Shown in pieces: positions 59,889 to 64,000 of a stretch of 64,000 bases of DNA. Origin of the DNA: Pengzhenrongella sicca. GTDB taxonomy: Bacteria > Actinomycetota > Actinomycetes > Actinomycetales > Cellulomonadaceae. How positions within the stretch are numbered: the first letter of the stretch is position 1; the number at the start of each line of letters is the position of its first letter. The stretch is taken from the NCBI RefSeq assembly GCF_017569225.1, contig NZ_CP071868.1, forward strand, positions 4,092,001 to 4,156,000. Reading direction: 5' to 3'. Made by a program: the position numbers and the translations under genes. The notes below the pieces were generated by a model. That model saw nothing but the letters and a program-made list of their open reading frames with translations. It did no database searches and had not been told where the DNA came from.

Positions 59889-62800
59889 GTGCAGATCACC
59901 ACGCTCGGGCCGCTGGCGGTCGACGGGCGCGTGGTCGAGGGGTCCCGGCTGCCGGCGCTCCTGCGGCGACTGCTGCTCGCGCGGGGCCGGATCGTGCCGG
60001 CGGCCGACCTCGTCGACGCGGTGTGGGACGGCGCGCCGCCGGCCGACGCGAGCGGCGCGCTCCAGGCGCTCGTCACGCGCACCCGCCGGCTCGGCCTGTC
60101 CGTGACGGCCACGGCGGGCGGCTACCGCCTCGACGCGACCGGGCTCGAGGTCGACGCGCTGATCGCGCAGGACCGCCTGGGCGCGGCGCGCGCCGCGACG
60201 GCCGCCGGCGACCACGCGCGCGCGGCCAGCCTCGCCGCGCAAGGCCTCGCGCTCTGGCCCGACGACGACGCCCGCGCCACCGGGCCCGCCGGGCGCCTGT
60301 ACACCGACCTGCTCGCGCTCCGGGTCGAGGCCGCCCTGGCGGCAGGCCCGGCCCGCGACGCCGAGCTCGGCCGGGGCGTCGGCCTCCTCGACGCCCTGCG
60401 CGACGCCGTCGGCCAACGCCCCACGGACGAGCCGCTCACCGACCTGCTGATGCGGGCACTCGCGGCGCACGGGCGCGACGGCGAGGCCCTCGCCGCGTAC
60501 GCCCGGCTGCGCGACGAGCTCGCCCAGACCTACGGCACCGACCCGTCGGCTGCCGTCGGCCGCACGCACGTCGCTCTCCTGCGCGGCGAGCTCACCGCGC
60601 CTGCGCAGACGCCGTCTGGCCCCCCGGCAGGCGCGCCGGCCAGCGCGCCGGCGCGCCCGGCCTGGCGTCGGCCGACGACGCCGATGCTCGGCCGCGCGGC
60701 GGACGTCGCGGCGCTCGAGCGCGCCCTCGCCACCGCCCCGCTGGTCACGGTGATCGCCGTCGGCGGCGCGGGCAAGACGCGGCTGGCCGTCGAGGTCGCG
60801 CGCCGGGCGAGCGAACGCGGCGAGGCGGTGCACGCCGTTGAGCTCGCCAGCGTGCGTGACCCCGCCGAGATCCTGCCGGCGCTGCTCACCGCACTCGGCG
60901 CCGCGGAGACGGCGGCCGATGCCGACGGCCCGCTCGAGCGGCGCGTCCTCGCGCCGCGCGAGCGGATGATCCGCGCCGTGGCCACGCTGGAGGGCCTGCT
61001 CGTGCTCGACAACTGCGAGCACCTCCTGGCACCGGTCGCGGACATCGCGACGCAGGTCCTGGCCGCGGCGGGCCCCGGCCTGCGCGTGCTCGCCACCAGC
61101 CGCGCCGCGCTCGGCGTCGTCGGCGAGGCGGTGCACCCCGTGCATACCCTCGCCGACGACGCCGCGCTCGCCCTGCTCGAGTCCCGCGCCCGGGCGCTCC
61201 GGCCGGCCCTGGCGTGGGATCGGGTCGTCGCGCTCGAGCTGTGCCACCGCCTCGACAACCTGCCGCTCGCGCTCGAGCTCGCGGCGGCGCGGCTGCGGTC
61301 GATGCCACTCACGGACGTGCTGGCCGGGGTGGAGCACCGGTTCGCCCTGCTGGACCACGCGCTGCGCGGCCTGCCGGACCGGCACGCGGGGCTGTGGGCG
61401 ATGGTCGACTGGAGCTGGGCGCTGCTCGAGCCCGCCGCCCGGGCGCTGCTGCGCGACCTCGCCGTCGTGCCCGCGCCGTTCACGGCGGACCTGGCCGCCG
61501 CGGTTGGCCGCGTCGCGGGACCCGACGGCGCGGGCTCCGGGCTCGCCGTCCTGGTCGACCAGTCGCTGCTCACGCTCGAGGAGCCCGGCGGCGGCCGGCC
61601 CGCCCGGTACCGGATGCTCGAGACGGTGCGCGAGTACGGCGAGGCGCGGCTGGCCCTCGACGGCGCGCGGGACGAGGTGATGGAGCGGCTCGCCGACTGG
61701 GCGGCCGTCCGCGCACGCTCGCTGCGAGCCGGGTACGTCGGCCCCGGCCAGCTCGCCGCGCTCGCCGCGACGACCGACGAGCACGACACGCTCGTCGCGG
61801 CGCTGCGGTGGTCCGTCGACCGTGAGCGCGCCCGCCCGGCGTTCGCCGTCGCAGGGGCGCTACTGACGCTCTGGACCATGCGCGGCCTGCACCTGGAGGT
61901 CCTGTCGTGGTCGCGGCAGCTGCTGCGCGCCGACGAGCCGGTCGGGCGCCGCGCGCACCTGGACCCGGCGCACGGGCCGGACCCCGCCGACGCCGACGAC
62001 GTCGCGTCGGTCGCCGCGATGGTGACGGTGAACGGCGGGATCGGCAACGACCTGCGGGTCGCCGCGCTCGCGGTGCGACTCGCCGGCCACGTGCGCGAGG
62101 CGCGCGACGGCGCCCTGTCACCCCGCGCGGCGGCCCTGGTCCGCCTGACCGCGCAGTTCGGCATCGCCGACGACGCCGTCCACCTCGCGGCCGCGGCGGA
62201 GCTGATCGCGGCGGCCGACCCGTACTTGCACGGCGTCGGCCTGTTCATCCGGGCCAGCCTGCGCGAGAACGGCGGGGACGTCGACGACTCCTTCGCGGAC
62301 GTGCGCGCCGCGTACGCGTTCTTCGAGCTGGCCGGCGACCACTGGGGCATGGGGATGGCCGCCATGGCGGTCGGCCGGGCCGGGGTCTCGCTCGACAGCG
62401 CGGAGGCCGACGACTGGCTCACGCTCGCGATGACGAACCTGAGCCTCGTGGGCGCGGTGCAGGACACCCGCACGCTCGGCGTCTACCGGGAGATGCGCCG
62501 GGCGCTCGATGGCTCGGCAGAGGCCGCTGCCGGCCTCGCGACCACGGCGACGGCGGCGTCGTCGACCGGCGCCGAGCGCAGCCACGCGCTCATCGGCCTG
62601 GCGATCCTCGCGGCGCAGGGCGAGCGGTGGGACGAGGCGACCGAGCGCGGCGACGCCGCGGTTTCCGCGGCCCGCGCCGACGAGCAGTCCTCCCCGCAGG
62701 GCCGGATCGTCACCGAGGTCGCGGCGGCCGTGCTGCGCCTGCGGGCCGGCCGGGACGCCGAGGGGCTGCTCGCGGTCGCGGGCCACGGCGCGCTGTCGAC

Positions 62801-63062
62801 CTCGGACATGCCCGTCCTCGGCGCCGTCGCGCTCGGCTACGCCGAGCTCGCCCACAGCCGGGACGAGCCCGCGCGCGCGGACGAGCTCTGGGCGCTCGGC
62901 ATGCGGCTCGGCGCCAACTTCGCCACCATGTTCGGCCCGCCCGCCGCGGGCCTGTTCGAGCTCGCCCCGAACGATGCCCGCACCGCCCTGCTCGAGCGGG
63001 CGCGCGCGAGCAGCGCCGCCGACACGGTCGCCCGCATCGCGGCGCTGATCGCGCCGAGCTGA
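59889..63062 (+). CDS. AfsR/SARP-like regulator with BTAD and ATPase domains
   Basis: 1057 aa, GTG start. An N-terminal OmpR-type winged helix (about residues 1-90: ITTLGPLAVDGRVVEGSRLPALLRRLLLARGRIVPAADLVDAVWDGAPP) and a BTAD domain (about 95-240, ending DPSAAVGRTHVALLRGEL) form a SARP. A STAND-type ATPase follows: Walker A GGAGKT at about residues 292-297, Walker B LLVLDNCEHLL and CHRLDNLPLALELAAARLRSM. The C-terminal third is helical and TPR-like. Such proteins activate secondary-metabolism or stress genes. The nearest candidate target is the exporter downstream, but those genes converge with it, so the target is unknown. Confidence 0.87.
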   Translation: MQITTLGPLAVDGRVVEGSRLPALLRRLLLARGRIVPAADLVDAVWDGAPPADASGALQALVTRTRRLGLSVTATAGGYRLDATGLEVDALIAQDRLGAARAATAAGDHARAASLAAQGLALWPDDDARATGPAGRLYTDLLALRVEAALAAGPARDAELGRGVGLLDALRDAVGQRPTDEPLTDLLMRALAAHGRDGEALAAYARLRDELAQTYGTDPSAAVGRTHVALLRGELTAPAQTPSGPPAGAPASAPARPAWRRPTTPMLGRAADVAALERALATAPLVTVIAVGGAGKTRLAVEVARRASERGEAVHAVELASVRDPAEILPALLTALGAAETAADADGPLERRVLAPRERMIRAVATLEGLLVLDNCEHLLAPVADIATQVLAAAGPGLRVLATSRAALGVVGEAVHPVHTLADDAALALLESRARALRPALAWDRVVALELCHRLDNLPLALELAAARLRSMPLTDVLAGVEHRFALLDHALRGLPDRHAGLWAMVDWSWALLEPAARALLRDLAVVPAPFTADLAAAVGRVAGPDGAGSGLAVLVDQSLLTLEEPGGGRPARYRMLETVREYGEARLALDGARDEVMERLADWAAVRARSLRAGYVGPGQLAALAATTDEHDTLVAALRWSVDRERARPAFAVAGALLTLWTMRGLHLEVLSWSRQLLRADEPVGRRAHLDPAHGPDPADADDVASVAAMVTVNGGIGNDLRVAALAVRLAGHVREARDGALSPRAAALVRLTAQFGIADDAVHLAAAAELIAAADPYLHGVGLFIRASLRENGGDVDDSFADVRAAYAFFELAGDHWGMGMAAMAVGRAGVSLDSAEADDWLTLAMTNLSLVGAVQDTRTLGVYREMRRALDGSAEAAAGLATTATAASSTGAERSHALIGLAILAAQGERWDEATERGDAAVSAARADEQSSPQGRIVTEVAAAVLRLRAGRDAEGLLAVAGHGALSTSDMPVLGAVALGYAELAHSRDEPARADELWALGMRLGANFATMFGPPAAGLFELAPNDARTALLERARASSAADTVARIAALIAPS

Positions 63063-63065
63063 CTG

Positions 63066-63914
63066 CTAGACCTTGCGGCGGTACGCCCGCATGGCCAGCG
63101 GCAGGAACACGACGACCAGGCCGACGCACCAGGCGAGCGTCCACCAGACGCTGCTGCCGACCGGCGTGCCGTCGAACAGCCCGCGCATCGCGTTGACGAG
63201 GTGCGTGAGGGGGTTGACGTTGACGAACCCCTGCATCCAGCCCGGGAGCGTCGAGGTCGGCACGAGCGCGCTCGAGGCGAACGAGAGCGGCATGATGATG
63301 AGGAACATGATGCCCTGGACGGCGCCTGAGGTGCGGACCTTCATCCCCACGAAGACCGACACCCACGAGAGCGACAGGGCGAACAGCACCGCGAGCAGGC
63401 ACCCGGCGACCGCGGCCAGGATCCCACCGTGGATGCGGAACCCCATGACGTAGCCGGTGGCGAGCGTCGTGATCGTGACGATGACGTACCGGACCACGTC
63501 GCCGAGCACGGCGCCGATCAGCGGCGCCGACCGGGCGATGGGCAGCGACCGGAACCGGTCGAAGATCCCCTTCTCGAGGTCGGTGTTGAGGTTCACGCCG
63601 ATCGCGATGGCGCCGGTCGCGATGGTCTGCGCCAGGATCCCCGGGAGCAGGAACTGCAGGTACTCGGTCGTCGAGCCGGCGATCGCGCCCCCGAAGATGT
63701 AGACGAAGATCACGAGGAAGATCACCGGCTGGAGCGTGACATCGATGAGCGCCTCGGGCGTGCGCGCCGTCTTGATCAGGCTCCGCTTGGCGAGGGTCAG
63801 CGAGTGGCGCAGGAGCGGGAAGGGCCGGGGCGGCGCGCCGGTCGCGGCGCCGCCCGAGGCGCCGACGGTGGGGCGGTTGGTCATACGGGCGGCTGCGGCA
63901 GTGTTCGCGGGCAT
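63066..63914 (-). CDS. ABC-2 permease, DrrB-like drug exporter subunit
   Basis: 282 aa, starting at the ATG that shares one base with the upstream stop (TGATG). About 35 hydrophilic residues precede six membrane helices. ARTPEALIDVTLQPVIFLVIFVYIFGGAIAG, LPGILAQTIATGAIAIGVNLNTDLEKGIFDRFRSLPIARSAPL and NPLTHLVNAMRGL are typical of the DrrB/ABC2 daunorubicin-type family. With the ATPase at the window edge it forms a likely drug or lipid exporter. The end lies 4 bp from the AfsR-like gene. Confidence 0.88.
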   Translation of the reverse strand: MPANTAAAARMTNRPTVGASGGAATGAPPRPFPLLRHSLTLAKRSLIKTARTPEALIDVTLQPVIFLVIFVYIFGGAIAGSTTEYLQFLLPGILAQTIATGAIAIGVNLNTDLEKGIFDRFRSLPIARSAPLIGAVLGDVVRYVIVTITTLATGYVMGFRIHGGILAAVAGCLLAVLFALSLSWVSVFVGMKVRTSGAVQGIMFLIIMPLSFASSALVPTSTLPGWMQGFVNVNPLTHLVNAMRGLFDGTPVGSSVWWTLAWCVGLVVVFLPLAMRAYRRKV

Positions 63915-64000
63915 CAGGCCACCTCCTCCTGGGTATCGGACGACGTTCGCCCGGTGAGGGTGAAGAACACCTCGTCGAGGCTCGGCAGATGCAGGGACAG
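63914..64000 (-). CDS. DrrA-like ABC ATPase (3' fragment)
   Basis: The last 28 codons and the stop of a gene that runs out of the window. The sequence LPSLDEVFFTLTGRTSSDTQEEVA matches the C-terminal end of daunorubicin-resistance-type ATPases (the SLDEVFxxLTG motif). The stop overlaps the permease start by one base, confirming a DrrAB-type pair. The nucleotide-binding motifs lie outside the window. Confidence 0.8.
   Translation of the reverse strand: MSLHLPSLDEVFFTLTGRTSSDTQEEVA

Overview
The window is chromosomal DNA of a high-GC Gram-positive bacterium, most likely an actinobacterium of the Cellulomonas / Micrococcales type (inference). The basis is the very high G+C with G/C third codon positions, many GTG starts, many genes that look leaderless, an actinobacterial c-di-AMP riboswitch in front of an NlpC/P60 hydrolase, an AfsR-like regulator, ECF sigma/anti-sigma genes, a lipoprotein sortase, a GH94 phosphorylase and a class Ib nrdHIEF operon. 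No prophage, insertion sequence, CRISPR array or rRNA is visible. One tRNA, tRNA-Ser(CGA), is present.

Layout. 1-4638: end of a polysaccharide locus (RmlD-like reductase, RGP/UDP-arabinopyranose-mutase-like protein, serine-acetyltransferase-like protein, GT4 glycosyltransferase, TolB-like propeller), the last four joined by 4-bp start/stop overlaps. 4.7-22.2 kb: three membrane-anchored PQQ-type beta-propeller paralogues (4719, 15189, 20760), separated by a riboswitch-controlled NlpC/P60 hydrolase, a GGDEF-EAL protein, a long GH94 phosphorylase, a PadR/HAAS pair, a sirtuin, a photolyase and two Ala/Val-rich secreted proteins. 22.3-28.9 kb: pgi, a membrane-anchored HtrA-like protease, an S4 RNA-binding protein, and a gluconate locus (GntR-type regulator facing gntK-gntP). 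28.9-31.9 kb, minus strand: DUF4397 surface protein, class E/F-type sortase, ECF sigma factor and zinc anti-sigma factor. 32.0-46.0 kb: RNase J, a small conserved protein and a LytR_C protein, uraA, membrane and oxidoreductase genes, a lipoprotein HNH nuclease, a NatAB-like ABC exporter, tRNA-Ser, a second sirtuin, tadA and upp. 46.6-59.8 kb: two ribonucleotide reductases, nrdAB and nrdHIEF, enclosing a huge fused sigma/anti-sigma/DUF11 protein, a degenerate GGDEF protein and an APH-like kinase. 59.9-64.0 kb: an AfsR-like regulator and the end of a DrrAB-like exporter.

Most notable. (1) The nrdB-type beta subunit has Phe111 where the radical Tyr should be and keeps all six metal ligands, as in class Ic (Mn/Fe) enzymes; a normal Tyr-type class Ib NrdF lies 5 kb away, and both operons carry paired NrdR-box-like sites exactly 32 bp apart. 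(2) A single 849-aa protein joins an ECF sigma factor to a zinc anti-sigma motif, a membrane segment, a repeat stalk and DUF11-like domains. (3) Short tandem duplications copy the stop-codon region at several gene ends, mostly between convergent genes, with periods that are mainly not multiples of three. (4) Three dispersed paralogous propeller proteins share the same leaderless promoter geometry (a TANNNT box exactly 6 nt before the start), which recurs before at least ten genes.
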